Assembly (NCBI RefSeq): GCF_902635505.1 | Contig: NC_045429.1 | Coordinates: 219,483,997 to 219,547,996, forward strand | Length of the DNA stretch: 64,000 nt | Source of the DNA: Sarcophilus harrisii | Lineage: Eukaryota > Chordata > Mammalia > Dasyuromorphia > Dasyuridae | Direction: 5' to 3' | Part shown: piece by piece, positions 46,791 to 58,499 of the stretch | How the letters are laid out: the number at the start of each line of letters is the position of its first letter | How positions within the stretch are numbered: the stretch's first letter is position 1 | The notes under the pieces: model-generated | What the model saw: the letters and a program-made list of their open reading frames with translations, nothing else | Told to the model about the DNA's origin: nothing | Databases searched by the model: none | Position numbers and translations under genes: made by a program

Positions 46791-46899
46791 TTTGTTGTTG
46801 AATTGTTTCAGCCCTGTTCAAGTCTTTTTGAACTCATTTGGAATGGAATTATTTAAGCCAGTCTCTCTCCCAATTCACAACATTTAAAAAGGAAGGAAA

Positions 46900-47250
46900 A
46901 GCAACACCAATAAAGCTACATTAGAGATCAGACATAATATATAGTCTGCAACCATGTGAAAAATAGTTTCTGCCATTTTGTTATTACACACCACCTGGTT
47001 TTTTAAATCTCCTCTGAGATTTAGCCCTCAACAGAGAAGCTGCTTTGCTCTATGAGCTCAAAAGAAAAGCAAGATATCACAAAGTTAGAGAGTATACCCC
47101 AAATGTTCATAGGGACTATGTGTCTGACCTGTGGCAGAACATTCCAAACTCATTGGTTTGATCAATCGGACACACTAACTTAATTCTAATATAGTGCTGT
47201 CATTTTACTCCTCTTTGAAAAAGGACAACCAACCAAAGTCATAACACTTA
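46900..47250 (+). mobile_element. RTE (BovB-like) LINE 3' end, sense
   Basis: 'CTGCTTTGCTCTATGAGCTC', 'AAAAGAAAAGCAAGATATCA', 'CCCCAAATGTTCATAGGGAC', 'GACCTGTGGCAGAACATTCC', 'CAATCGGACACACTAACTTA' and the end 'GAAAAAGGACAACCAACC'. Part of the same element occurs at 60.8 kb. Confidence 0.75.
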
Positions 47251-47440
47251 TAAGAAGCCTTTTCCCATTATGCATTCTCTTATATTTCCAATTTTTCCTA
47301 TACATATGTAATATTTGTACATAGTTTCTTTCCTATTGTCATCCCAAACGGTCTGCTTTTTGGAGATCAAGAATTACTTAGCATAGTGTCTACTAAATGC
47401 TTGAGTTGATATGACTACATACTCCTTTCTATGTTTATAG

Positions 47441-47442
<2 letters not shown>

Positions 47443-47472
<30 letters not shown>
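47443..47472. repeat. Poly-T run, 30 bases
   Basis: An uninterrupted T run between TC and AATC. It may be the tail of an antisense retroposon that is otherwise unrecognised. Confidence 0.97.
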
Positions 47473-47475
<3 letters not shown>

Positions 47476-47999
47476 CTGCCAATTTAGCTTTTCTTCCTGC
47501 CTGAATTCTCCCTTGTGACAAAAACAATTAAGCAACAATGTACTGGTACCTTGTCTGACTAAAATATTCTGATTAGTTTCTGCTTTTCTGCCATTAGAAG
47601 AGTATGCTTCCGTAACAAGGGGAATTTTTTTTTTAGTTTATTATTCATCCACTTCATCTTTTTATTGACAATATTATTATGTGTATTGGTTTCTTTTGGC
47701 TATACTTATTTGCATTCTACATCAGTCTTGGCAATTACAATATTTTTTTTCATCAATTATTTCTTGTTGTGCAGTAATTTTTATGTGCTCCAAATAGGTT
47801 TTTTAAAAGTCATTTCTCAATCTTTAATGGATCTACTTTTCTTTGCTATCACAAAGAATATTTTGATTTATAGTGGACAATTGTTTCTGTTGACTTTTCT
47901 TTAAAAATCTTTCTAATAACAAATTGGGGTAATTAAGGAGAGAAGGGAGAGAAAATTGGGTTTTATAATTTATTTTTAGTCCTTCATTTTTTGTGTTTT

Positions 48000-48790
48000 A
48001 AAAAAATTTGTTATAACTAATTTGTTTTATTCCAATTACATGTACAGAAAGTTCTTCCAACATTCATCTTTGTAAAATTTTCAATTAAAATTTTTCTCCT
48101 TCCCTCCCCAACACAAGAAGCAATTTGATATAGATCATACATATACAGTCATGTTCAACATTTTTCCACATTGGTCATGTTGTGAAAAAAGATTCAGAAC
48201 AAAAAGGGAAAAGAAAAAAAAAACATGAGAGAGAAAAAGTGAAAGTAGTATTTGATCCATATTCAGACTCCATAGTTCTTTCTGTGGATGTGGACAACAT
48301 TTTCATTCACAAATAAATCCCTTGGAGTTGTTTTGAATCATTGCATTGCTCAGAGAAGCTAAATCTGTCATAGTTGGTCATTGAATGAGATTGGTGTTAC
48401 TGTGTACAGTGTTCTAATTCTCCTCACATGTGAGGAAAGACATGTGAGTCTTTCCAGGTTTTCCTAAAATCTGCCAGCTTATCAGTTCTTGTGGAACAAC
48501 AGTATTGCATTAAGTTCATGTACCATAACTTGTTTAATCATTCCCCATTTGATGGGCATCTCTTCAATTTTCAATGCTTTGCCAAAACAAAAAAAGCTGC
48601 TATAAATATTTTTGTAAATCTAGTCCTTTTTATGATCTCCTTGGGATACAGACCTCATAGTGGTATTGCTGGATTAAAGAACATGCACAGTTTTATAGCT
48701 CTTTGGACATAGATCCAAATGGCTTTCACAAATCACAACTTTACCAATGGTATACTCAGTATTCAAATTTTCCCATATACTGAGGAGCTT
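48000..48790 (-). mobile_element. L1 LINE ORF2 end and 3' UTR, antisense
   Basis: 'TTTATTCCAATTACATGTAC', 'TTCCAACATTCATCTTTGTA', 'CATTGGTCATGTTGTGAAAA', 'GAATCATTGCATTGCTCAGA', 'GTTCATGTACCATAACTTGT', 'CCCATTTGATGGGCATCTCT', 'AAAAAAAGCTGCTATAAATA' and 'GGTATTGCTGGATTAAAGAA'. The latter parts are the reverse complement of ORF2's C-terminal coding region. Broken and 5'-truncated. Confidence 0.92.
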
Positions 48791-48824
48791 GATTTTAAAG
48801 GAGTCAGTATGACAGTCATTCTTT

Positions 48825-48950
48825 TTGGGAGGGAATATGAGGCAACTGAAGGTAAGTAATTTATCAGTTAGTGGTAAGTAAGTGTCTGAGGCCTCAATTC
48901 CTCCTCCTCATTCCAGGACTAGTGCTCTATCTACTGCATCATCTAGTTAT
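48825..48950 (-). mobile_element. tRNA-derived SINE, antisense
   Basis: 'TATGAGGCAACTGAAGGTAA', 'GTAAGTGTCTGAGGCCTCAA' and 'AGTGCTCTATCTACTGCATC', ending 'ATCTAGTTATC'. It directly follows the L1. Confidence 0.75.
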
Positions 48951-49049
48951 CTTGGACAATCATTCTTCAGTAAAGTCTCATTATACAAAAGATACTGATA
49001 ATTGAGGAAAATCTTTATGTCCTTTAACCCTTAAAAGCTTCATCAGAAT

Positions 49050-49205
49050 TAACTTCCATGTCATCCTGCCATCTAGGAGGGGGTGGGGGAAGAAGGGGAG
49101 AAATTGGAACAAAAGGTTTGGCAATTGCCAATGCTGTAAAATTACCCATGCAATTTAACTTCCACGTAAAGGTTGCTTTTATTAAAAAAAAAATTATTAA
49201 AAATA
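49050..49205 (+). mobile_element. L1 LINE extreme 3' end, sense
   Basis: 'TCATCCTGCCATCTAGGAGG', 'GGAACAAAAGGTTTGGCAAT', 'GCCAATGCTGTAAAATTACC' and 'CATGCAATTTAACTTC', then A-rich tail. This is the sense counterpart of the 12.94-13.15 kb piece and the only clear sense L1 in the AKIRIN2 introns. Confidence 0.8.
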
Positions 49206-50059
49206 ACAAAATGTCATAAGGATTTAATAATTAATTGCTGGTTGAATATACTAATATCTTACTAGAAACTGTTGCCACATTCCTCTACTAAATACTAAAT
49301 GTAATAACTTCTGAATAGCAGAATACAAATCATATTGTTTTTATATTGTGTTGTTTCACAGTAGCTGCCAAGGTGGGTGAAAGAATGGGAGTTGGAAAAA
49401 GCAACTGGCCTTTCATGAGAGGGTAATGATTGACCTAGTTTACAACAATTTGACATACTTAACTACTGTCTCATGCATTTCATTTCTTAGAAGAGTTCTT
49501 TAAAATATTGAAACAATTCTGATGCAAAAGTTTTTTTTTTTGTGTGTGGTTTTTTGTTTTTTAAGAATTGTAAATTCAGAGGGGAAAATGGTCTTCATAT
49601 ACAGAAAAATATTGCTAGTGTAGCCACACACATAATTTTCTCAGTGATTTATTCAAGGGATTTTTCTCTAATCTTCATCCTATTTGGTGTGTTTTTCCCC
49701 CATGAGCATGTATGGATTAAAAAGAAATATTTCATGTCTCTAATTTCTGAAATACAAGAATATAAATGTTACTTATTAGATTCTACAATAAGGTTGAACT
49801 TGAAATAAAATTCATTTCAGAATTGTGTTTAATTTAGGTTGTTGCTTTTTAGTTGCAATTTTTAGTTTTCAGGATATCAGATATTAATCTTATAATTAGA
49901 ACTTTAGTTATTGGTAATTGACAGCATATAAATTTACAAATTTCGCACTTTTAAACGATTATGAATTGAAAGTTTTAAAAGCATAATATTTAGTACCTTC
50001 TACAGATTTGCTTTACAATCCTCATATCATTGGTCAAGAAATCAGAGGTATAAAATAAC

Positions 50060-50350
50060 AATAAATAATAGTGCATAATACTAATATTTATATAGTCCTG
50101 TGTACCAGACACTGTACTAAGTAAACATTTTACAGATACCAGTTGATCCTTACAACAATCCTAAAAAATGATTTTAAAATGTGATCTGTGTGAGTGATGT
50201 AGACTATTTTTATTGGACCAATTTATATTGGACTTAAGAATTTTTTTAAACTCTTTTCAGCCCTGAAAAGAAAAATAGTGGTGGTGTTATCTCACTCATG
50301 TTTGGAACTTGATTAAGTAATTTGTTCAGAAAGTAGTAAAAGGCAGGGAG
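50060..50350 (-). mobile_element. MAR1/MIR-type SINE remnant, antisense
   Basis: 'TAATATTTATATAGTCCTGT', 'ACCAGACACTGTACTAAGTA', 'AACATTTTACAGATACCAGT' and 'GATCCTTACAACAATCC' then, further right, 'TGATTAAGTAATTTGTTCAG'. It is diverged and perhaps interrupted. Confidence 0.55.
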
Positions 50351-52479
50351 TTGCTCTGTTTTCTGAATCAGGATTATTGTATTCCAAGTTTGAGAGTTTT
50401 ATCTGTAGCAAATATATATCTGAAACGTTCTCCCTGTATTGATATCAAATATAAATTTATGTACTTTGATGCTTTTAGATATTTGGGATCATAGGATTTA
50501 AGAGTTGTAATTCATTTAGGACTGTTATATAGGGCTTTACTTAGTTCTTAGAAAACTAGTTTTTTAAAACAAAATAGAACTTGTCAAATAAGTTGTTAAC
50601 TATCTTTTTTTTTTTTTTTTCCATGGGAAACCTTAGCAGCCTCATTTTTCCTTTAGGAGTGAAGTGTAATAGGTCTGTATGATTTTTATATAGGCAAAAC
50701 TGGATGGGGGACCAAAGTAATCTTCATTTTAATACTTAAAACTAGGGCATAAAGTAAGTGACTCTCATTTAATAGATTTTATATCTTTTTCTTTGGGGGA
50801 TTAGCATATATTTTTCCATTCCTAGAAAGAGGTTTGTGAAACCTGTACTGGTAGAGGGAGTTTTATCATCTCAACACTTTTTGTGCCAAAAAAAGTGACC
50901 TGCTCAGTCTTTATTTAATTTATTTATTTAACCAAGGGGTTGAAGTGAAGGATGAAATGGGTAGTTTATTTGGGAAAAAAAAAATTTATGGAAGAATGAA
51001 TGCATCATCTTCTGTAAGGATTAACCAGAAGACTTTTTAAAGTAATAAAGAAGTTGCAAAGGAATGATCTTAACAAAATTTAAGTGAATAAAATAGACTA
51101 GAAATAATGATAATAAACCCAAACACTGTGTTGAAGAATTTGGAAAAATATCTGCATAAAATATATTTGTCCTATGGAATATTATTTTGGGGATTGCGAT
51201 CTCATCAATTCTAAAACTGAGTCTAAGATTGTCTTTTTTAGCCTATACCTATTCCCCTCCCCTTGTGTAGTGTAAAATTGTGATATGGTTAATACATTTG
51301 ATTCTTTGGTAGAGAGGATAAATACTAACTTTAATTTTCATTCTTATTTTGAAACAATGTAATATTCTTTTGAAAAAGTTTATTTCCTTAATTTCACACA
51401 CATACACTCAGTTGAGCACTTACTAAAAGAAAAAGCATTTAACAAAAGCCAACCAATCATTCCATAAGAGTCTCTACTTTATTAAGAAAATTAATGTAGT
51501 TCTATTCCAGGACTGACATTGTTCATTATAGTTAATAGATCTATTGCCACTTTTAACTCTTGGCATCACTTTATACCAGTCTGAATTCCTTTTCTTAACA
51601 TTCATATATGCCACAATTTCGAAGAAAAATTTCATTAAAAAATATTTCTTGGTTCAAAGAACTAAAGGTTAAAGTGAGGAGACTTTCACTTGTTAATTTT
51701 CTTTCCTTTTTTCTTTTTGTTATTGTCAATAACAAAAAGAGAGTTCCTATGGTTATAAATGACCTATCCTTTGACAGTGTCATTCTTGATATATGCCTAA
51801 TAGCGTCAGAGTAGGAATAATTCATTGTCCGTTTTGTTCAGTTGTTTTCTTCCTCGGGCTTCTCTCTACTTTTGCTGGGTATGAGGTTAGCTAGGCCTTA
51901 ATGTACATTTCTCGTATTTGTGATTTCAAGCATTTTTTAATAAAGTTGGCAATTTTCCCTAAAATCCCTAATTTTTCCTAAAATCTGTTATAAACTAAAT
52001 GATCTTGAAAAAGTGACTTGGGTAAGGTGGATAATATTTTGTTACACATATTTAGTTAGGCAATAGTAATTTCTTTTAAAAATTAAACCTGGCAAAGGAA
52101 AGATTTATGCTAGAATGTATGATTTAACATTAGCTGTTAATATAAATATTATTTATAAAATCAAATGATAACAGTAGTAATAGAAAAGGTCTTCAATCAG
52201 TAAGGCAAGAAAAAGAATTTAAAGGAACAAAGACTGAAAAGGCAGTGTTTTTTGTTTTTTGGGGTGTTTTTTTGCACACAAATGTGATTAGTTTCCTTGG
52301 AAAACCCTATAGAATCAACAAAAACCATTCTAGATAGAATATGAAATTTACAGAAACCATTAATGTTTTGTATATTATAGATTCAGGAGGAAAAGAAATT
52401 CCATTTAAAATCTTTTTTTTTTTTTTTTTTTAAGAATTAACTTCTTTAGAATGCAAGTGAAGGTAAGTGAAATAGAAAA

Positions 52480-53030
52480 AACTATTTTTAAAATATTATT
52501 TTATTGTTCCAAATTTTTCTTCTTCCATCACCTCTCTCCTTCCCAAGACAGCAGGCAATCTAATATAGGTTAAAAACGTGCAGTTCTCTTAAACATATTT
52601 ATGTTAAGTTGTATTAAGAAAAATCGGACTAAAAGGGGAAAGAAAGCAATGAGAAAAAAAAATTAAAGAAAAGGTTGAAAATACTGTGTTTCAAACCACG
52701 TTCAGTCACTAGTTCTCTCTCTTTGACCATCCATGTCTATTGGCAATGCCTTGAATCACTGCACTGTTGAAAAGACCCAAGTCCATCCTATTTTATCATC
52801 ACATACTCTTGTTACTATGTACAATGTTCTCCTGGTTTTGATCGCTACACTCGGCTTTAGTTCATAGTTCTTTCCAAACTTTGCTGAAATCAGCCTGCTA
52901 ATTTCTTATAGAACAGTAATGTTCCATTACATTCATGTAATATAACTTATTCAGCCATTCCTCAACTGGTGGGTATCCATTTAATTACCACTTTCTTATC
53001 ACAGCAAAAAGAGCTGCTACAAACTAACTA
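52480..53030 (-). mobile_element. L1 LINE 3' UTR and ORF2 end, antisense
   Basis: 'TTATTTTATTGTTCCAAATT', 'CCCAAGACAGCAGGCAATCT', 'AATATAGGTTAAAAACGTGC', 'TTGAATCACTGCACTGTTGA', 'AGTAATGTTCCATTACATTC', 'TCAACTGGTGGGTATCCATT' and 'GCAAAAAGAGCTGCTACAAA'. Confidence 0.9.
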
Positions 53031-53489
53031 ATTTTCAAGGGCTGAGACAGTGCAAAAGGTAGAATAAAAATATTCCGGGGGGAAATTTAAATTGCTTTAA
53101 GATTTTGATTGTTAAGATAGTTTGAGGTAATAGATCTAAAAATTTGACCACAGAGGAGTGTGGCTGAAGTAGGGTACAAAGGGATGTTAGGGATTTTGAG
53201 GGGGCGATGCCCCAGGAGGCCAAGTTATCTGAAGAGCCTCTTCACTTGAAATATGAATGTCAATATGAAATGTTGAAATATGAAAATCAGTCAGAAGGAA
53301 GTGGTTGAGGAAGAAAACTGAATTAAATATAGTGCGAATTTATTATAACTAAAAGAAGGAAAAGTTTATAACAGTGGAAAGTATTGTTTTTCTTTTGACA
53401 AAGCTGGTGTGGAGATGGTTTGGAGAGAAGGATGAGAGGTCAGCATTGTAGAGAATTGGCAAGCTGTGAAGGTTTTCCTTGAGGCGGGA

Positions 53490-53840
53490 TTTCTAATATT
53501 ATGGTCCCACTCCTGGTGGGGGTGTCCCTGAGACCCTTTAAAGGAGTCTATGAAGTCTAGGCTATTTTCATAATACCAAGGTGCTATTTATCTATTAAAA
53601 TGCTCCTCTCTTTTCCAGCTAAGTATCTGAATTGGACTGGATTTTTTTCATAAACTTCAACTAAAATAACATTGCAACAGATGGCGTGCAGAAGCAAATA
53701 TGAGAATCTAGTTGTCTGTTAAAGCCAGACGTTAAAGAGAGTTATAAAAATATGCAAAACAATGCCAGTATTCACATTTTTGAAGTTATTTTTCATTAAA
53801 AATTGTTAGTATGTAATGTGTTATTGGTAACAGGAAGAAG
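53490..53840. mobile_element. hAT/Charlie-like DNA transposon remnant
   Basis: 'GGGGTGTCCCTGAGACCCTT', 'AAAGGAGTCTATGAAGTCTA', 'CTATTTTCATAATACCAAGG', 'AATATGAGAATCTAGTTGTC', 'AAGCCAGACGTTAAAGAGAG', 'ATGCAAAACAATGCCAGTAT' and 'TTTTTCATTAAAAATTGTTA' match in order a mammalian hAT element that I recall. No transposase frame. Confidence 0.6.
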
Positions 53841-54848
53841 ACATGTTGAGTGAAGGGAAAGAGAGAAAATGAATAAAAGAAGATAAATAATTGACTAAAT
53901 TTTGTGTTTAAAAATCTTAGACAAAAAAATTTCCTGCAAGTTATTTTCTGTAGTGCTTTTTTGGTTTAGTCTTTTTCCTCCCTCCTTTCCTTCCCTCTCT
54001 TCTTTCTTTTCCTTTTCTCTTCTCAGTTTAATTGGAGGGTTGTTTCTCTCCCTCACACTTTGATTATACCCAGACAACAATCCAATTTTAACCTATTAGC
54101 TTCTTCTATCATTCCCAATGACTAGCTGCATGAATGCTACCTGTCTCCCCCTCCTTGCATAATACAGTGTGGAAACCATTCTTTTCCTCCCTTTCCCAAT
54201 AATCCTTTCTCAGTAGTCTCAGCACTTGGCTTATAGAAATAAGAACCAGGCTAGAAACTAGGTTTGGGAAAGACAGGGAATGGATAGGGGGTGGAAGGAG
54301 GAAATTGGCTCTAGGAAGTAGGAGAAAGGGGGGGCGGGGGTGGGGGAACTCTTACAAATCTCTTCTCTATTTGCTGCTCCTTGCATCTGACGAAACTGAA
54401 AAGGAAAAATGGGATCTAGTTGCTAATTTTTTAGATTCTTTTTGCTATCTTGTTTTATGTTGAGTATTTCTAGCAACTCTTGGTTTTTGGTTGAGCATTT
54501 TTTCTAAACTAGTTCCATTTTTTGGCGGTTTAAAATATTAAATATGACCTCTTAAGACCAGAAATCAAAACACAGTAAGGTGTCTGCCATTTAGCAAAAA
54601 ATGTCTTTGGTCAAGTGCTGTTATTCCCCATTTAACTAACTTTAGGGAGAAGAATACCTTGGAATTATCTGAAGGCACACTGAATTACTTAATTTGTCTG
54701 GAGAACTGACATAACATTACTAATTTATATGCTCATTATTATATAGCTTTCTAACTTGTGATTTGTACTAGCTTTATAATTATGATTTGTACAATTACTA
54801 GATTCACTAGTATTAAATTTAGTCTTTTTAAAAGGCATTGGACAAAGA

Positions 54849-54901
54849 TTCTAGTAAATGTAGTACTAGATTTATTAAATCTAGTACTACATTTACTAGA
54901 A
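54849..54901. repeat. Perfect 26-bp inverted repeat (palindrome)
   Basis: Left arm 54849-54874 (TTCTAGTAAATGTAGTACTA + GATTTA) and right arm 54876-54901 are exact reverse complements separated by a single T. A hairpin with 26 perfect pairs results. It lies in intron 1, so it would also be present in the pre-mRNA. No flanking TA or other target duplication is clear, and I know no family with these ends. Confidence 0.97.
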
Positions 54902-55172
54902 ATTCAGCCCATTAGGATTAGACTTGACATATACAACATCAAAAAAGCTTTATTTGACCTTTTTCTTGTGTTTCTGAACATAGGTATGTAATTAGTAATA
55001 CTACTGATTTTGGCATTACCATTTGGTCATAATGAAGTAAAAATTGATTTAAAAGTGATCTGACTAGCTTTGAATAAAAAGAAAAATTCTACTTTACTAA
55101 TATAAAAAACAATATTGCTTATTTTGAATTAGTAGGTATAGAGACTACTCAGATCAGACATTCTGATTTGAC

Positions 55173-55209
55173 TTTTTTTTATTTTGAGGCAGTCAGGGTT
55201 AATTGATTC

Positions 55210-55264
<55 letters not shown>

Positions 55265-55355
55265 GAGCTACACAGCTAGTGTCTGAGGCTGGATTTGAAT
55301 TTGGGTCCTCTTGACTTGTGGTACTCTATCCATTGCACCAACTAAATTTCCCCAG
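55173..55355 (-). mobile_element. tRNA-derived SINE, antisense, carrying a poly-C expansion
   Basis: T-rich tail and 'TTTGAGGCAGTCAGGGTTAA' on the left, 'GCTACACAGCTAGTGTCTGA', 'GGATTTGAATTTGGG' and 'TACTCTATCCATTGCACCAA' on the right. The middle, where other copies have CTTGCCCAGGGTC, is replaced by an uninterrupted run of 52 C (55211-55262). Confidence 0.9.
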
Positions 55356-55989
55356 TTGAGAAGATCTGGATAGTTTTTTGTCTTTGTTGTTTTTGTTGAC
55401 CATTATGAAGCTAGAGGGATTCTCTGAAGATTTAGTCATTACTACTGTACTGCAATAACTTGGAAGGAAGGAGAACCTAGAAATCAGATTTTAGTTGATT
55501 TTGTTGTTTTTTTTTTGTTGTTGTTGTTGTTACAGAGCTTATGTGGACCGATATCAAATAAGTCATCACATCAGTGCATTTCAGGGTATTAAATGAGGTC
55601 TAATTGACGTTTTTATGCTATATTAGAAACAGAAACAGTGCTATCCCAGGACCCCTTTTGATTTTTTTTTTTTTAAAGCATTGGATGTGGGTTGTTTTGT
55701 TTTTAACATTGAATATAAATGTTTGAATTGACTAATAGAATTTGCATTAGTTTTTATTATGGGAGATAGTTTTTGGTATTGTAGAATATCAGAGCAGAAC
55801 CATAATTTTGTTTGGCAATGTAACACTTTGATTTTTTTTGAAGTCTTGCTTGGTTTTGTGAAACAAATGGGAAAATGATAATACTAAAGAAATTGCTTTA
55901 TGGTGAGGGAAGGGGAAAGTTACAAGAACTGTGAACCAGCTCTTTTGATCTTTTTCTGATAAATTTTTCATTGATCTGAATTTTGCATA

Positions 55990-56830
55990 TGTCAAAGGTA
56001 CATTCACAAAACAAGGTTTTATTAAGCACCAGGAGTATATAAGACGTGGGGGATACAAAGACCCAAACAGTCCCACTTTTCAAGGAACCTCTATACTTTA
56101 GACTTGGGATTTTTTTAAGTCCATAAAAGTAAGGAGGCCAAGGACGCCAAATTTATCAGTAGTTCTGAATTCCTATTTATTTTTAAAGGAAGACATCTGA
56201 CATCTTCATGCCTTCCATATTAATAATATGGCCTGGCTTTCCTATAATAGGATATTCATCCAAGTTAAGCCTGGAAGAGATAGAAATCAAGAGAAAAAAA
56301 ATCATTCAGAAATGTAGACCACACAACAAGTTAGGGGGAATAGCAAGTAATCCAATTTAGAAACGGTAGCTTGTGTAGGGGAAGACTAGTAATGTAAATA
56401 AGGCAGGGAGTAGAATGAGGCTAGATTTTTAAATGACTTTAAATGGCAAGCCAAAAGAGGTTTTGGTTATTCTATTTTTTTAAATTCTGGAGGCCTTGGG
56501 GAACTATTAAATAATTGTGAACCAATTCAAAAATAATTGTGAATCTTTTGATTTAGAGGAATATATAAATAACATAATTTGGCAGTTGTGGGAATGGAGT
56601 TGAAGTAAGGATACCAATTAAGGTGGTGATTTGTGTGAGTTTGAGAAAGATAAAAGCAAAGTTGGGAACTGATCGACTATTGGGGTGGAGAGTTGAAGGG
56701 AGGGAGATTGAAGATTTGGAAGAAGACTCAGGTTTGATAGGAAGTATAAGTGATAATTTAAACAAGAAATAAAATAAGTTAGGAAAAAGGGAAAGAATAT
56801 GTTCTGATTTCAGCATGAATAAATAAATAC
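55990..56830 (-). mobile_element. LINE-2 3' UTR, antisense
   Basis: 'AAGGTTTTATTAAGCACCAG' and 'GGGGGATACAAAGACCCAAA' give the tail side. Further right 'TTGGCAGTTGTGGGAATGGA', 'ACCAATTAAGGTGGTGATTT' and 'AAGATTTGGAAGAAGACTCA' follow the L2 3' UTR/RT-side order seen at 32.1-32.7 kb. Degenerate. Confidence 0.65.
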
Positions 56831-57009
56831 AGGATTGTTATTTTGTGTGTAAGACTGGTTTTAGGAATATTGTTAAAATGCTTTAACAAGGATTATTATT
56901 TGGAAAAGGGAAGGAACCTAACAGATAATTACAACATTGAGATCCAGGAATGTAAAAAAATGATTTACCCCAAGTCATACAACTAGTTAAAGTCAGATAT
57001 GAGACTGTT

Positions 57010-57330
57010 ACATTTTAAAAAAAATTCCCCAAATACATTCAAAAACAATTTTTTTAAATTCATTTTTTTAAAAATGTTTTTTGATGTTGATGTTTTCACT
57101 CTTTCCCTCCCCCCTCCTTGAGAAAGTAAGCAATCTGATACAGGTTATACATGTGCACTTATGTAAAACATTTCATTTTGTTCAAGAAAAAGTAAAAATT
57201 TTGATGCTTTGGTCTTTTCAAATGGCATCAGTTTCAAGGCAAGTAGTAATTTTTATCATGAATCATTTGGGATTGTCTTGGATCGTTGTACTGCTGAAGT
57301 TATATTCACTGTTGTGTTCCAGGTATAACA
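57010..57330 (-). mobile_element. L1 LINE 3' UTR, antisense
   Basis: 'CAAATACATTCAAAAACAAT', C-rich 'CTTTCCCTCCCCCCTCCTT', 'GCAATCTGATACAGGTTATA', 'ATGGCATCAGTTTCAAGGC' and 'GGATCGTTGTACTGCTGAAG'. Same subfamily as 33.8 kb. Confidence 0.8.
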
Positions 57331-57359
57331 TTTCTTGACTCCCTTTCTAATGTTCTACA

Positions 57360-57470
57360 TTGGTGGTTTTCACACTTTTTGGTCCCAGGCTCCCTTGAAA
57401 CTCTTAAATTCTTGAGGCTCCCAAAGAATTTTTGTTTATGTAGATTATCTCTTTTTTACTTACAAACTCA
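57360..57470. mobile_element. hAT/Charlie-like end fragment
   Basis: 'TGGTGGTTTTCACACTTTTT', 'GGTCCCAGGCTCCCTTGAAA', 'CTCTTAAATTCTTGAGGCTC' and 'CCAAAGAATTTTTGTTTATG' are one end of a common mammalian hAT element. Confidence 0.6.
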
Positions 57471-57749
57471 AAAGACAGGTCCTCCCCAAGGATCTCCTAG
57501 ACCTCAAAGGTTTCCTGAACTAGACTAGTTCCTGTGTGCACACAAGCTGATCATTCTAATCTAATAAAACTAATCCTAGGAAAACAGGATAAGCAAGCTT
57601 GTTAGATTTGTTTGTATAAAATAGGATTAAGTTACAAGTGAGTAGGTTCTCAGGACTAGACATTTTATTTGGGGGACTTAGGCTTTGTTTTTTCATATGA
57701 TTGTTTATTCCCTTATTGTTTTAGGAAGGGAGGGATGGAGGGGCAGGTA

Positions 57750-57965
57750 GGATGAAGGATTGATTGGTTTATTAAGCATCTAATAGGTGCCCAGTGCTAC
57801 AAATATGTTATCCTTACTACCATCCTGAGAAATGTTATCCTTATTTTAGAGAAGAGAAAATTTAGGGGTAAAGTGACTTGCCCCAAAAGTCACACAGCTA
57901 TTAGTGTCTGAGGCTGCCTTTGAATTCAGGTCTTACTGACTTCAGGTCTAGCCTCCCTGTCAAGT
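57750..57965 (-). mobile_element. L2 tail plus tRNA-derived SINE remnant, antisense
   Basis: 'TTTATTAAGCATCTAATAGG' and 'TGCCCAGTGCTACAAATATG' are L2-like. 'GAGAAAATTTAGGGGTAAAG', 'GACTTGCCCCAAAAGTCACA', 'CAGCTATTAGTGTCTGAGGC' and 'TTTGAATTCAGGTC' are the antisense SINE core and B-box side. Confidence 0.65.
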
Positions 57966-57999
57966 CCCAGATAGGTCAATTTAGAGCTAGAAAGGAAAT

Positions 58000-58115
58000 T
58001 TAAGGCCCAGCAAAGGTAAAGAATTATTCAAGGTTAAAGATGTTCTAAGAAACAGGCAATATTTCAATTCAGGTTTTCTGACTTTTGAATCTGTTTCATT
58101 CCACTGTACCATGCT
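58000..58115 (-). mobile_element. MIR-type SINE remnant, antisense
   Basis: 'AAGGCCCAGCAAAGGTAAAG', 'AATTATTCAAGGTTAAAGAT' and 'CTTTTGAATCTGTTTCATTC', with 'CACTGTACCATGCTACTT' at the end, follow the antisense MIR order. Confidence 0.55.
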
Positions 58116-58355
58116 ACTTTCAGGGTATTATTTCTGGATATTGCTAGCTCAAACTCATTTAGCCATTTGTTTTGTTAGACTTGAATGTCACATCTTTTGA
58201 TACTTGGAGGAAATCCCTTTTTGTCAAAGTGGTGTTTAGGGGAATGGCATTGACATTGAGGGGAACAAACACAGATACATATTAGAAACCTGATCAGATT
58301 TTTCTGGGTATGCTTTCTTGCCTAATTTTTAACCTTATAAAATGTTTTATTTTAG

Positions 58356-58499
58356 AACAAATTCTGTACAACATAAAACAAGAGTATAAACGTATGCAGA
58401 AGAGAAGACATTTAGAAACTAGCTTCCAACAGACAGATGCTTGCTGTTCTTCTGATTCACAGCCACATGCATTTCTCCTCAATGGACCAGCTTCTCCAG
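58356..58499 (+). CDS. AKIRIN2: AKIRIN2 coding exon 2 (residues 79-127, both end codons split)
   Basis: The exon is bounded by TTTTATTTTAG at 58355 and GTGAGT at 58500. It completes Glu79 and then encodes '[20 protein letters not shown]', an amphipathic basic segment conserved in all akirins. The Ser/Cys-containing linker '[20 protein letters not shown]' follows, then 'LNGPASPG', with Gly127 split over the junction. The 144-bp length is a multiple of three. Differences from human that I recall are confined to the linker (for example Ala for Pro before CC). Confidence 0.98.

Noticed and set aside
48491-48712. Plus-strand 73-codon frame
   Set aside because: It is the opposite strand of L1 ORF2 C-terminal sequence and has no meaning of its own. 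The same holds for 57081-57338 (antisense L1 3' UTR) and 13866-14057.
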